DNA from: Ketobacter sp. MCCC 1A13808
GTDB taxonomy: Bacteria; Pseudomonadota; Gammaproteobacteria; Pseudomonadales; Ketobacteraceae
Assembly: GCF_009746715.1 (NCBI RefSeq)
Contig: NZ_VRKW01000008.1
Coordinates: forward strand, 62,001-126,000
DNA: 64,000 nucleotides
Reading direction: 5' to 3'
The notes under the pieces: generated by a model
Told to the model about the DNA's origin: nothing
The model's input: only the letters and a program-made list of their open reading frames with translations
Database searches by the model: none
Program-made: the position numbers and the translations under genes
Shown: piece by piece, positions 9,064-17,753 of the stretch
Layout: each line of letters begins with the position of its first letter
Numbering within the stretch: the stretch's first letter is position 1

Positions 9064-10389
9064 ATGGAAATGAACGATATGGTGATCATCAGCGTAGATG
9101 ATCACATCACTGAACCACCGGACATGTTCGATAAGCACCTGTCAGCTGAAGATTTGAAAACCGCTCCCAAATTCGATACAGATGAAAATGGTAAGAGCTT
9201 CTGGACTTACCAGGGCATGTACATGCCGTCAGTCGGGCTCAATGCGGTTGTCGGGCGTCCCCTGGAAGAATACGGCATGGAACCCAACTCGCTGGAAGAA
9301 ATGCGCGAGGGTGTTTACAACGTAGATGCCCGCATCAACGATATGAATGTAAACGGCGTTGCGGCATCACTGAACTTCGGCACCTGCGTCGGCTTTGATG
9401 GTGGACGCTTTCACAAAGCACCAGACAAGGCGCTCTCCCTTAAACATCTGCGTGCCTACAACGATTGGCACATTGATGAGTGGTGTGGCGCCTATCCCGG
9501 CCGATTCATTCCTTGTGCAATCCTTCCAACCTGGGATATGGATGCGACAGTAGCGGAGATCAAACGGATTGCTGCTAAAGGTTGCACCGCAGTGTCTCTG
9601 AATGAGAACCCAACCAAGCAGGAATTACCCAGTGTTCACAACGAATATTGGAATCCAATGTGGAAAGCCATTGCCGAGCATGACATGACCATGTGTCTGC
9701 ATATTGGCGCAGGTAACCCGGTTCCACACGCGTCGATGGAAACGCCCATCGAGGCATGGATTACGACGATGCCGATGTCGAGTGCAGTGGGTGCTGCGGA
9801 CTGGTTACATCTGAGTGCATTGCACGAATATAACCTCAAAGTTGCGTTGTCCGAGGCCAGTATCGGATGGGTTCCTTACTTCCTGGAACGAGCTGATTTT
9901 GCCCACTCTCGTCATAAGTTTTGGACCCACAACCATTTCAGCGGCATGCTGCCCAGCGAAATGTTCAAAAAACACTTCATGCTGTGCTTTATTGATGACG
10001 CATATGGCCTGAAGAATCTGGACGAACTGAATGAAGACCTGATTGCTTATGAGTGTGATTATCCCCACTCAGACACACTTTGGCCTAACTGCCCGGATCA
10101 TTTGTGGGGTGACATCAAACACCTCAAGCAACAACAGATCGACAAGATCACTCACCTCAATGCGATGAACTGGTTCAACTTTGATCCGTTCAAGCACATC
10201 AAAAAAGAAAACCTGACCGTTGGCGCGCTACGTGCGCAAGCGGCCAAAGATGGTGTGGATACGACGCCGAAATCCTGCGGCGGCGCCAGCCCCCTGGCGA
10301 AAGGCGAAGAGCCTCGTCGCATCACCTCCGGTGATTTGATGAGAATGTTCCAGCACCACGGTGAGCAAGGTAAGAAGATCGCAGGCTAA
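9064..10389 (+). CDS. Amidohydrolase-2 family metal-dependent hydrolase/decarboxylase
   Basis: This 441-residue protein fits the PF04909 TIM-barrel family. An acidic-His motif at the N-terminus (SVDDHITEPPDMF), a CLHIGAG motif in the middle and ECDYPHSDTLWPN towards the C-terminus supply likely metal ligands and the catalytic Asp. Family members decarboxylate or hydrolyse ring-derived acids. Proteins of this length are common in gammaproteobacterial and actinobacterial degradation clusters without known substrate. GAGGACGTGAATC before the ATG gives a good ribosome binding site. It ends the plus-strand unit and is followed by a strong terminator. Confidence 0.85.
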   Translation: MEMNDMVIISVDDHITEPPDMFDKHLSAEDLKTAPKFDTDENGKSFWTYQGMYMPSVGLNAVVGRPLEEYGMEPNSLEEMREGVYNVDARINDMNVNGVAASLNFGTCVGFDGGRFHKAPDKALSLKHLRAYNDWHIDEWCGAYPGRFIPCAILPTWDMDATVAEIKRIAAKGCTAVSLNENPTKQELPSVHNEYWNPMWKAIAEHDMTMCLHIGAGNPVPHASMETPIEAWITTMPMSSAVGAADWLHLSALHEYNLKVALSEASIGWVPYFLERADFAHSRHKFWTHNHFSGMLPSEMFKKHFMLCFIDDAYGLKNLDELNEDLIAYECDYPHSDTLWPNCPDHLWGDIKHLKQQQIDKITHLNAMNWFNFDPFKHIKKENLTVGALRAQAAKDGVDTTPKSCGGASPLAKGEEPRRITSGDLMRMFQHHGEQGKKIAG

Positions 10390-10390
10390 C

Positions 10391-10429
10391 AAAAAAAGGC
10401 GGCAGCTCACAAAAAGTTGCCGCCTTTTT
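10391..10429 (+). terminator. Rho-independent terminator
   Basis: GGCGGCAGCT pairs with AGTTGCCGCC (one G-T pair) around a 7-base loop, followed by TTTTT. It is 8 bases after the stop of the amidohydrolase gene and closes that operon. Confidence 0.88.
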
Positions 10430-10513
10430 CTATTTCAGCAACCTCTTTTCCTTAGTGCATTCTATGGCACTGCGCTGTGCGCAATTCAGGAACTCTAACA
10501 GGAGAAAATCAAG

Positions 10514-11767
10514 ATGTCCGAAGCGTTTATAATTGACGCCGTCCGTACACCTCGAGGTATCGGCAAAATGGACAAAGGTGCTTTAGCCAAAATGCATCCG
10601 CAACATTTAGCGGTTGTCGTGCTCAAGGCTCTGCAGGAACGCAATAATATTAATACAGCCGAGTTGGATGATGTTATCTGGGGAACCAGTGCACAAAAAG
10701 GAACTCAGGCTGGCGATTTAGGCCGCATGGCGGCGCTTGATGCCGGATTCGATGTCAAGGTCAGCGGAGTGACTCTGGATCGGTTTTGCGGCAGTGGTTT
10801 GACCGCAGCCAACCTGGCGGCAGGACAACTGAAAGCCGGGTTCGAGGATTGTATTATTGCCGGGGGCACTGAAATGATGTCCCTGATTATGGCACTCAGC
10901 AAACAGGAAATGGAAGCGGGCATCAAGCCGATGGGCATCGGCACCGGCAACCTGCGCCTGCACGAGCGACACCCGCAATCGCACCAGGGTCTGTGTGCGG
11001 ATGCAATTGCCTCAATGGAAGGTATTGGTCGTGAAGCCCTGGACGCATTCGCGCTAGAAAGTCAGCGTCGGGCAGCGATCGCCATTGAAGAAGGGCGTTT
11101 CGATCATTCCATCGTGCCTGTACTGGATGACGAGGGTAACCTTATATTGGACCGTGATGAGCACCCTCGGCCCCAAACCACGCTGGAAAACCTCGCGGAC
11201 CTGAAGCCCAGTTTCAGCAAAATTGCAGATTTTCCCGCTGACCGGGATGGTAATACCTATCGCCAGTTAATCAACAAGCGCTATCCGGATCTGAAAATCG
11301 AGCATTTCCATCACGCCGGTAACTCATCGGGTGTTGTTGATGGAGCGGCCGGTTTATTAATGGCCTCAAAAGAGTACGCTGAAAAACAAGGCTGGAAGCC
11401 CCGTGCCCGTGTAGTGGCCGTTGCCAATATGGGCGGTGATCCCACTTTGATGCTAAATGCGCCTGTTGCAGCAGCAGAGAAAGTGTTGCAAAAAGCCGGG
11501 CTCACTGTGAATGATATTGATTTGTGGGAAGTTAACGAAGCTTTCGCTGTCGTGGTAGAAAAGTTTATTCGCGACTTAAATATCGATAGAGACAAAATCA
11601 ATGTCAACGGCGGGGCGATTGCATTGGGTCACCCAATCGGCGCAACCGGAGCCATTCTAATCGGCACCGTATTGGATGAATTGGAAAGACAAAATCTCAA
11701 GCGCGGTTTAATCACAATGTGCGCCGCAGGCGGCATGGCTCCGGCTATTATTATTGAGCGTGTTTGA
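10514..11767 (+). CDS. Thiolase (acetyl-CoA C-acyltransferase)
   Basis: This 417-residue thiolase has all three catalytic parts: Cys92 in DRFCGSGL, His373 in GGAIALGHPIGATG and Cys403 in MCAAGGMAP. It would cleave a 3-ketoacyl-CoA to release acetyl-CoA or propionyl-CoA. The N-terminal stretch KMDKGALAKMHPQHL is reminiscent of the FadA5/FadA6 steroid branch, though that is only an impression by eye. AGGAGAAAATCAAG before the ATG is a good ribosome binding site. It appears to be a single-gene transcript between two terminators. Confidence 0.92.
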   Translation: MSEAFIIDAVRTPRGIGKMDKGALAKMHPQHLAVVVLKALQERNNINTAELDDVIWGTSAQKGTQAGDLGRMAALDAGFDVKVSGVTLDRFCGSGLTAANLAAGQLKAGFEDCIIAGGTEMMSLIMALSKQEMEAGIKPMGIGTGNLRLHERHPQSHQGLCADAIASMEGIGREALDAFALESQRRAAIAIEEGRFDHSIVPVLDDEGNLILDRDEHPRPQTTLENLADLKPSFSKIADFPADRDGNTYRQLINKRYPDLKIEHFHHAGNSSGVVDGAAGLLMASKEYAEKQGWKPRARVVAVANMGGDPTLMLNAPVAAAEKVLQKAGLTVNDIDLWEVNEAFAVVVEKFIRDLNIDRDKINVNGGAIALGHPIGATGAILIGTVLDELERQNLKRGLITMCAAGGMAPAIIIERV

Positions 11768-11794
11768 CAGCGCTAATATCGTACAGGCCTTTAT

Positions 11795-11836
11795 AAAAAA
11801 AGCCGCATCAAATTGTAATTGATGCGGCTTTTTTCT
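11795..11836. terminator. Bidirectional terminator between convergent genes
   Basis: AGCCGCATCAA and TTGATGCGGCT form a perfect stem with an A-tract before and a T-tract after, so it works for both the thiolase (plus) and the acyl-CoA ligase (minus). Confidence 0.88.
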
Positions 11837-11884
11837 GACGCTAACTAAACTCCCGCAATCGAACGCGGATAGAGACCGTATGTG

Positions 11885-13378
11885 TTAACTTTGAAACAGC
11901 TTACGGATTTCCCGACGCAGTAGCTTCCCCATCTCGTTATACGGCAACACATCCATCTTGGCTATGCGCTCAGGTACCCGAGACGAACGTAAGCGATCTT
12001 TCACTAAACTGCGCAGCTCGTCGTCAGCGGGTACGGGGCTGCCGGGTTTTACAGCAAAAGCAATACCCACCGCCTCACCCCACTCAACTGACGGTACCGC
12101 CACTGCCGCGACGTCCGCAATTGAAGGGTGGCTGAGCAATACTTCTTCTATTTCTCCGGGTGAAATATTTTCACCACCACGAACTATAACGTCATCAGCT
12201 CGCCCGGCAAGAAACAAGAAGCCTTCTTCGTCGAGCCAACCTGCATCACGGGTCGGAAACCACCCATCGGAATCCAGTGCAGAGCGTTCCCTGTATTCTC
12301 CAGAAACCTGTTCGCCACGCACGTATATCTCACCCCGTTCGCCGGCAGGAAGACAATTACCTTCTTCGTCCCGGATTTCCAGTTCTATTGTTGGTAACGG
12401 GCGACCTACCGAGCCGAGGCGAGCCCGAGCAGCAGGATCAGTAGAGGCAAATGCGGAAATATGATCGTCAGGGCCCAGCAATGCGATGGTAGAGCTGGTT
12501 TCTGTCAGCCCGTAGGCGTTAGTGAAACCACACCCCGGAAAGCGTTGCATGGCTTTTTCGATTACCACCATAGGCATAGGGCCACCGCCATATGCGATCG
12601 CTTTTAGTTTTGACAGATCTGATTCAGCGCCTTCTTCCATGCGCGCGATTATGCGTGACAACATCGTAGGCACTACGAACGCGTTACTGGCGCGCTCTTC
12701 ACTTGCCAACGTAAGCCAGGTATCTGGATCGAACGCGGGCAGCATCAAAATCTTCCGCATGGAATAGATAGAGCTGAGCAGGGCGGCAATACCGGCAATA
12801 TGATAGGGCGGAACGCACACCAGACTGGCTTCTTCTTCTGCGGCCGATGCAAATTCCACCGTGCCCAGAATGTAGGAAACCAAATTGGCGTGTTTTAGCA
12901 AGGCCGCTTTAGGCGCAGAGGTCGTGCCACTGGTGAAAATCTGTGCAGCAATACCGTCTTCCTGTTCACGCTCTTCGAAAGGTTCGTTGATCGCTTCTGC
13001 TTCGAGTACAAACTCAGCCCTTTGAAAGCAGTTATGCTTGCCGTCCGGGTTCAGTTTTTGAATACGCTCCACATCGCCTATGGCACAGGCGGGTGCAATC
13101 CGATTCAGTAACGCGGCTAGATCTTCATCTGCCAAGCGATAGTTCAGCGGCACGTAGGGAACCCCGGCCAAGGCTGCACCAAAGAATGCAATTGCCGTGG
13201 CCTCGCTACTTTCATCCAGCAATGCCACGAATTCGCAACCGCTACGGGTGATGACCGCTGCTGCACCCTGTGCAGCCTGCCATAACGAGCCATAACTCCA
13301 ACGCCGCCCGCTACAGACTAGGGCAATCCGGTCGGGGTCGGTTTCTGCCGCCATTTGAAGAAAGAGTGAAATATTCAT
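11885..13378 (-). CDS. Acyl-CoA synthetase / AMP-dependent ligase
   Basis: About 497 residues are encoded from the ATG at 13378 (MNISLFLQMAA); AAAGG 7-11 bases upstream supports it. An in-frame ATG at 13474 would overlap the small gene upstream and add 32 non-conserved-looking residues. The ATP-binding motif IFTSGTTSAPK and the AYGLTETSS, GWFPTRDAGWLD and GRADDVIVRGGENISPGE motifs of the ANL family are present. It would convert a carboxylic acid to its CoA thioester using ATP. It is the last gene of a minus-strand unit with the small protein and the CoA-transferase. The acid substrate is unknown. Confidence 0.92.
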   Translation of the reverse strand: MNISLFLQMAAETDPDRIALVCSGRRWSYGSLWQAAQGAAAVITRSGCEFVALLDESSEATAIAFFGAALAGVPYVPLNYRLADEDLAALLNRIAPACAIGDVERIQKLNPDGKHNCFQRAEFVLEAEAINEPFEEREQEDGIAAQIFTSGTTSAPKAALLKHANLVSYILGTVEFASAAEEEASLVCVPPYHIAGIAALLSSIYSMRKILMLPAFDPDTWLTLASEERASNAFVVPTMLSRIIARMEEGAESDLSKLKAIAYGGGPMPMVVIEKAMQRFPGCGFTNAYGLTETSSTIALLGPDDHISAFASTDPAARARLGSVGRPLPTIELEIRDEEGNCLPAGERGEIYVRGEQVSGEYRERSALDSDGWFPTRDAGWLDEEGFLFLAGRADDVIVRGGENISPGEIEEVLLSHPSIADVAAVAVPSVEWGEAVGIAFAVKPGSPVPADDELRSLVKDRLRSSRVPERIAKMDVLPYNEMGKLLRREIRKLFQS

Positions 13379-13388
13379 GGGCGGACCT

Positions 13389-13679
13389 TTAGTCGGAAGA
13401 GGGTAGAGGTTTGCTGTCTTTGATCTGTAGCGCGGTGCCACCGATCGAGAGCGAACCTTTACCTGCTTTAACACACAGCAGCTCTACTGTTGCATCGGCA
13501 TCGACATAACGTTTGCCCACTTTTGTACCCTCGGCAAAAGCGGAATCCAGCTCAGCCTTTGCTTCCGGCGCAGTATCCGACATGGGGCTGCCGCCGCAAT
13601 CCACTTCGATATTGCTTCCTTTAATGACCATGACTTCAGTATCACAAGCTGTGCTTTTTAGTTTTGTTCCTGGCTTCAT
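13389..13679 (-). CDS. Small conserved-looking protein of unknown function, next to acyl-CoA ligase
   Basis: This 96-residue protein begins MKPGTKLKSTACDTEVMVIK and contains three Cys (about 12, 28 and 69), a DCGGSPM motif, and an alternating polar/hydrophobic C-terminal half that suggests a small beta-barrel. I do not recognise a family with an assigned role. Its stop is 10 bases before the ligase start and it follows the CoA-transferase by 69 bases, so it is co-transcribed with two CoA-ester-forming enzymes. Cys/Gly spacing could mean a metal- or acyl-binding partner, but that is speculation. Confidence 0.7.
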   Translation of the reverse strand: MKPGTKLKSTACDTEVMVIKGSNIEVDCGGSPMSDTAPEAKAELDSAFAEGTKVGKRYVDADATVELLCVKAGKGSLSIGGTALQIKDSKPLPSSD

Positions 13680-13748
13680 AATGCGCTCGTTCTATTTTAT
13701 AGGTTCTGTATGTAATTCTGATTTTACGCTGCTTAATACCGGCCGGCG

Positions 13749-14975
13749 TCAGGCAATTGCGCCGCTGGATTTAAGCTTTTCAATGCGGTCCCATTCAACA
13801 CCCAATTCCATAAGGAACGTTTCAGTATGCTCAGAAGCCTGAGGGGCTCGCGTATTTTCCACTGCCTGATGGTTAAACTGCACGGGGCCACGCACCAACT
13901 TGATCGGGTCACCTCCGTCAACCGACTCAACCTCAAACAACATATCATTGGCCAGGGCTTGCTCATCACCTGCAAGATCCAGCAGGCTTTGAACCGGCGC
14001 CCATTGACCTTTCATGGTTTTGAGGTGCTGACGCCAATATTCGAAGGGCTTGGCAGCAAAGGCAGCTGTCATAAGGTCACTGGCATCGCTCCAGTTTTTC
14101 ATTAGCCCCTGAACAGTTGAAAATCGTTCATCGTCTGCGGCTTCCGGAATCCCCAGGTGAGTAAAGGTGTCTTTAATAAAGTTACCCGGTGTGATCATGC
14201 ATAAATTAATAGTGCCACCGTCGGATGTGGCGTAATTTCCGGTGAACGGGTTATTCGGGTTACCACCGGAGCGGGGCATACGGTTGCGCATGACGTCGTT
14301 CTTTTCAATAAAGAGGTCAACTGCCGACCCGGCCGCCCACCAGGCGGTACTAAGCAAAGAAACGTCAACTTCGCTGGTTTCACCGGTCTGCGCGCGATGA
14401 AATAAAGCGGCGGAAATACCGCCAGCGATATTCATACCTCCGATAGAATCACCAAAGGCAGCGATGCCCTGGGCCAATGGCTGACCTAACTCTTCTGGTG
14501 ACATGGAGTGACCGACACCGCTACGTGACCAGAATGCCGTGCCATCAAATCCGCCGATGTCCCGTTCCGGGCCCTTGTCGCCATAGGCACTGCCGCGGGC
14601 ATATATAATATTCGGGTTAGCTGCACGGATATGCTCCAGATCGATTTTCAGTTTCTGGCGCTGGAACGGCAGATAATTCGTAATAAAGACATCGCAGTCC
14701 TTGGCAATTTCATAAAGCAACTCCACGCCTTCGGGATTGGATATGTCGATGCCTACACTGCGTTTACCCCGGTTTGCGTGCTCCATCATGGTGTTACGTT
14801 GCGGGTCTATTTTCATGCCACCCATATTGATGAAACCACGCTGAGTATCACCGCGGACCGGATGTTCAATCTTAATTACGTCAGCGCCCCAATCAGCCAA
14901 AATAGCGCCGGCTGCAGGCACAAAAGTGAATTGTGCTACTTCAAGGACTTTCACGCCCTTCATTACTTGAGTCAT
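13749..14975 (-). CDS. Class III CoA-transferase (CaiB/BaiF family)
   Basis: This 408-residue protein has the family start [26 protein letters not shown] and the catalytic Asp176 in [10 protein letters not shown]. Family members move CoA from an acyl-CoA donor to a carboxylic acid through an aspartyl-CoA intermediate, forming or recycling CoA esters without ATP. It is first in a minus-strand unit with the small orphan protein and the acyl-CoA ligase. Its promoter region (14976-15223) is shared with the divergent operon and holds the best copy of the recurring operator-like palindrome. Confidence 0.9.
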   Translation of the reverse strand: MTQVMKGVKVLEVAQFTFVPAAGAILADWGADVIKIEHPVRGDTQRGFINMGGMKIDPQRNTMMEHANRGKRSVGIDISNPEGVELLYEIAKDCDVFITNYLPFQRQKLKIDLEHIRAANPNIIYARGSAYGDKGPERDIGGFDGTAFWSRSGVGHSMSPEELGQPLAQGIAAFGDSIGGMNIAGGISAALFHRAQTGETSEVDVSLLSTAWWAAGSAVDLFIEKNDVMRNRMPRSGGNPNNPFTGNYATSDGGTINLCMITPGNFIKDTFTHLGIPEAADDERFSTVQGLMKNWSDASDLMTAAFAAKPFEYWRQHLKTMKGQWAPVQSLLDLAGDEQALANDMLFEVESVDGGDPIKLVRGPVQFNHQAVENTRAPQASEHTETFLMELGVEWDRIEKLKSSGAIA

Positions 14976-15069
14976 AAGTTATTCTCCGGTTTCTAGTTAT
15001 TCTGCGGGTACGTGCCTGACGACAAAGACGTTGGCTTTATAAGAGAAATTGAAGGTATAATACTAAACA

Positions 15070-15082
15070 ACAACAGTGTTGT
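15070..15082. promoter_or_regulatory. Candidate operator, perfect copy 3 of ACAACA-N-TGTTGT
   Basis: ACAACAGTGTTGT is a perfect 6+6 palindrome with one central base. It directly abuts a TATAAT at 15084-15089, so a bound repressor would cover the likely promoter. It lies in the 248-base region between the divergent CoA-transferase (minus) and SDR (plus) operons. Confidence 0.6.
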
Positions 15083-15083
15083 A

Positions 15084-15089
15084 TATAAT
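15084..15089 (+). promoter_or_regulatory. Possible -10 element
   Basis: TATAAT lies two bases after the palindrome. No good -35 is visible at the normal distance. A second TATAAT occurs at 15056-15061, so the true start site is uncertain. Confidence 0.35.
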
Positions 15090-15223
15090 GAGGTCGACGC
15101 AACGCACGGGCAAACTCTCACCTGCAACAGAACAGTATTAGGTTTGCCGATGGAAATTAGGCACTGGATTTCCAGTCAAAGTCCGGCCTTGGATAATAAG
15201 AAATTTCTATAGGATTTAATACC

Positions 15224-16003
15224 ATGAAACTTGATTCTACTCTATCTGCAGTCGTCACGGGCGGCGCATCAGGACTGGGCTTGGCAACGGTAAAAGCATT
15301 AAGGGCACAGGGAGTTAAAGTTGCCATATTCGATCTTAATCAGGAGATCGGCGAAAAAATGGCAAAAGAGACCGGCGCGGTCTTCTGTCAGTGCGATGTT
15401 TTGTCAGACGAAAGTGTCGATCAGGCATTTGCGAGTGCGCGTGAGGTCAATGGACAGGAGCGGATTTTAGTTTGTTGTGCCGGCGGTGGTAACGCTATCC
15501 CTACCGTGCGCAGAGATAAAAAGACAGGTGAAATTCAAATGTTTCCTACCGACAAGTTCGAGTGGGTTTTACGTTTGAATACCGTGGGCACGTTTCGCTG
15601 CATCACCCGTTCTGCAGCGGGCATGATGGCTGAAGATCTACTGGACGAGGAGCGCGGCGTTATCGTGAACACGGCATCGGCGGCTGCCACAGACGGACAG
15701 ATGGGGCAAGCTGCCTATTCGGCAGCGAAAGCCGGTATTGTGGGTATGACCCTGACCATCGCCCGTGACTTATCCCGTGAGGCAATTCGCGTAAATACGA
15801 TACAACCCGGCATATTCGATACCCCGGCCATGGCAAGAGCACCTCAGGCAATGAAAGACGCGCTGGGCGCAATGGTGCCTCATCCCCGTCGCCTCGGCCA
15901 CCCGGATGAATTTGCGAGCCTGGTTCTGGAAATGGTCCGTAATCGATACATGAATGCAGAAACCATTCGTTTGGACGGTGCAATACGGATGCAACCCCGG
16001 TAA
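15224..16003 (+). CDS. SDR, type II 3-hydroxyacyl-CoA dehydrogenase-like
   Basis: This 259-residue short-chain dehydrogenase has VVTGGASGLGLAT at the N-terminus, a Ser in NTASAAATDGQMGQ and Tyr/Lys in YSAAKAG, followed by IVGMTLTIARDL. This run of motifs is typical of HSD10 (17-beta-hydroxysteroid dehydrogenase 10), which oxidises 3-hydroxyacyl-CoAs and some hydroxysteroids with NAD. TAGGA about 11 bases upstream of the ATG is a suitable ribosome binding site. It is first in the plus-strand operon, next to a crotonase and acyl-CoA ligase, consistent with a beta-oxidation step. Confidence 0.9.
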   Translation: MKLDSTLSAVVTGGASGLGLATVKALRAQGVKVAIFDLNQEIGEKMAKETGAVFCQCDVLSDESVDQAFASAREVNGQERILVCCAGGGNAIPTVRRDKKTGEIQMFPTDKFEWVLRLNTVGTFRCITRSAAGMMAEDLLDEERGVIVNTASAAATDGQMGQAAYSAAKAGIVGMTLTIARDLSREAIRVNTIQPGIFDTPAMARAPQAMKDALGAMVPHPRRLGHPDEFASLVLEMVRNRYMNAETIRLDGAIRMQPR

Positions 16004-16027
16004 GCCAAGCGAAAAAACCAATACAAC

Positions 16028-16046
16028 AATTAGAAACAGACTAATT
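16028..16046. other. Inverted repeat upstream of the crotonase gene
   Basis: AATTAG and CTAATT form a perfect 6-bp inverted repeat with a 7-base gap, in the 59-base spacer between two genes of the same operon. The preceding ATACAACA resembles half of the recurring operator. Role unknown. Confidence 0.25.
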
Positions 16047-16062
16047 CGAGAGGACCAGAGTT

Positions 16063-16899
16063 ATGACCAATGAAACCACAACGACATCCCCGATCGATTA
16101 TGCAACTGAAGGTGCGGTAGCGATCATCAGCCTGAATCGCCCGGCACAAGCAAATGCTCAAAACAAAGAACTGTTATTGGAATTAGACAAAGCCTGGGAC
16201 CGTGCAGCTGAAGATGATCAGGTTAAAGTGATTGTGTTGCGGGCCAACGGCAAGCATTTTTCATCCGGGCACGACTTGTCCAACTCGAACGCTCAGGCGC
16301 AGTTCGATAAAGACAAAGCGGAATCCGGCATGATGAAATTATATATGCACGAGCGTAAGCATTTTCTCGGATTCAGTCGCAAATGGCGCGATATACCCAA
16401 ACCATCTATTGCGGTTGTGCAAGGCTCCTGTATCGCTGCGGGAATGATGCTGTGCTGGCCTTGCGATTTAATCCTTGCTGCCGATAATGCAAAATTTCGT
16501 GACCCGGTTGTCATGATGGGCATAGGGGGCGTGGAATACCATGGTCACACATGGGAATTCGGCCCGCGTAAAGCGAAAGAGATGCTATTCACAGCGTCTT
16601 CTATAACCGCAGAAGAAGCACGTGAGTTGGGAATGGTGAACCGCGTCATACCATTGGAAGAGCTCGATTCCCAGGCTATGGAGCTGGCCCAGCAGATTGC
16701 AAAAATGCCTGCCTTCGGACTGGCGATGGCAAAACGTGCCGTCAATCAGACACTGGACATCCAGGGTCAGTACTCCGCTATCCAATCGGTATTCGATATT
16801 CATTCAATAGGGCATGGCAGCGCAGTTGCCCAGTGTGGATTCCCGGTATTAGTGGACCTGGAAAAGCTAAAACAAGCGGGCAAGAAACCGCAGGAATAA
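16063..16899 (+). CDS. Crotonase-fold protein lacking canonical catalytic glutamates
   Basis: This 278-residue crotonase has the oxyanion-hole motif HFSSGHDL and the usual KPSIAVVQG core. Lined up by eye with rat mitochondrial enoyl-CoA hydratase, the two catalytic Glu positions (144 and 164 in that enzyme) correspond to Met129 and Val149 here. A plain hydratase activity is therefore doubtful; crotonases with changed residues act as isomerases, hydrolases, dehalogenases or C-C lyases. GAGAGGACC before the ATG is a good ribosome binding site. Its place between two SDRs suggests it acts on a CoA ester of the pathway. Confidence 0.87.
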   Translation: MTNETTTTSPIDYATEGAVAIISLNRPAQANAQNKELLLELDKAWDRAAEDDQVKVIVLRANGKHFSSGHDLSNSNAQAQFDKDKAESGMMKLYMHERKHFLGFSRKWRDIPKPSIAVVQGSCIAAGMMLCWPCDLILAADNAKFRDPVVMMGIGGVEYHGHTWEFGPRKAKEMLFTASSITAEEARELGMVNRVIPLEELDSQAMELAQQIAKMPAFGLAMAKRAVNQTLDIQGQYSAIQSVFDIHSIGHGSAVAQCGFPVLVDLEKLKQAGKKPQE

Positions 16900-16940
16900 A
16901 GCTTACCCATTCAGGTACCTATTAAAAGGATTGTAAAAAT

Positions 16941-17651
16941 ATGAGTATGTTTTCCGATAAAATCGTTGTTATAACCGGTGCTGCCGGTGGACTCGGGCAA
17001 AGTATTGCGGCCTACTTCAGAAACGAAGGTGCTAAACTGGCTTTGGTTGATTATAGCGAAGATTTGCTGAATAAAAGCTTCCCTGAAAGCAATGAAGAAA
17101 ACGAGATTTTGCTGGCCTGTGATTTAACAAAGCGCGAATCCACAGCGGAAGCATTCAGCAAAATTGTATCAAGGTTCGGTCGAATCGACGTGCTGGCGAA
17201 TATCGCCGGTGGTTTTATGATGGGCGAGCAAGTCCATGAAACATCAGATAAAACCTGGGATTTTCTGTTTAATCTGAACACCCGCTCGATCGTCAACACT
17301 TCAGCTGCCACTGTTCCGGTGATGCTAAAGCAGGGTGGTGGTAAGATTATAAACGTCTCCGCGGCATCGTCAGTGAAAGGTGGAGCTCAAATGGGCGCTT
17401 ATCTCGCTTCAAAAAGTGCGGTGTCCCGTCTGACCGAAACCATGGCAGACGAACTGAGAGCGAAAAAAATCAATGTGAACAGCATCATGCCTTCCATTAT
17501 TGATACGCCGAATAATCGCAATGCAATGCCTGATGCTGATTACAGTGCGTGGGTGAAGCCGGAAGACTTGGCGAATGTAGTTGGATTTCTGGCTTCCGAT
17601 GCGAGCAGTGCAATTCACGGAGCGGGTATTCCTGTAGTGGGCCTGGTATAA
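16941..17651 (+). CDS. SDR-family oxidoreductase
   Basis: This 236-residue NAD(P)-dependent dehydrogenase has VVITGAAGGLGQS at the N-terminus, a NIAGG motif where most family members have NNAG, a Ser in VSAASSVKGG and Tyr/Lys in YLASKSA. It is shorter than average but complete. AAAGGATTG upstream of the ATG provides a ribosome binding site. It lies 41 bases after the crotonase gene in the same operon, so a hydroxyacyl-CoA or ring hydroxyl substrate is plausible; nothing in the sequence fixes it. Confidence 0.87.
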   Translation: MSMFSDKIVVITGAAGGLGQSIAAYFRNEGAKLALVDYSEDLLNKSFPESNEENEILLACDLTKRESTAEAFSKIVSRFGRIDVLANIAGGFMMGEQVHETSDKTWDFLFNLNTRSIVNTSAATVPVMLKQGGGKIINVSAASSVKGGAQMGAYLASKSAVSRLTETMADELRAKKINVNSIMPSIIDTPNNRNAMPDADYSAWVKPEDLANVVGFLASDASSAIHGAGIPVVGLV

Positions 17652-17753
17652 AACAAAACAACATAGAGGAATGAATTATTTTTTATTCCCGGCAACGAAA
17701 AAACAATAAGATAATTACAAATAAAGTAATTACGTAAAAGGTATGGCAAGACA

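Noticed and set aside
13379-13474. Earlier start for the acyl-CoA ligase
   Set aside because: The extra 32 codons overlap the small protein gene and the ATG at 13378 has a ribosome binding site.
15012-15212. Short open frame of 66 codons on the plus strand
   Set aside because: It covers the divergent promoter region with two TATAAT boxes and the perfect palindrome, has no ribosome binding site and a composition unlike its neighbours.
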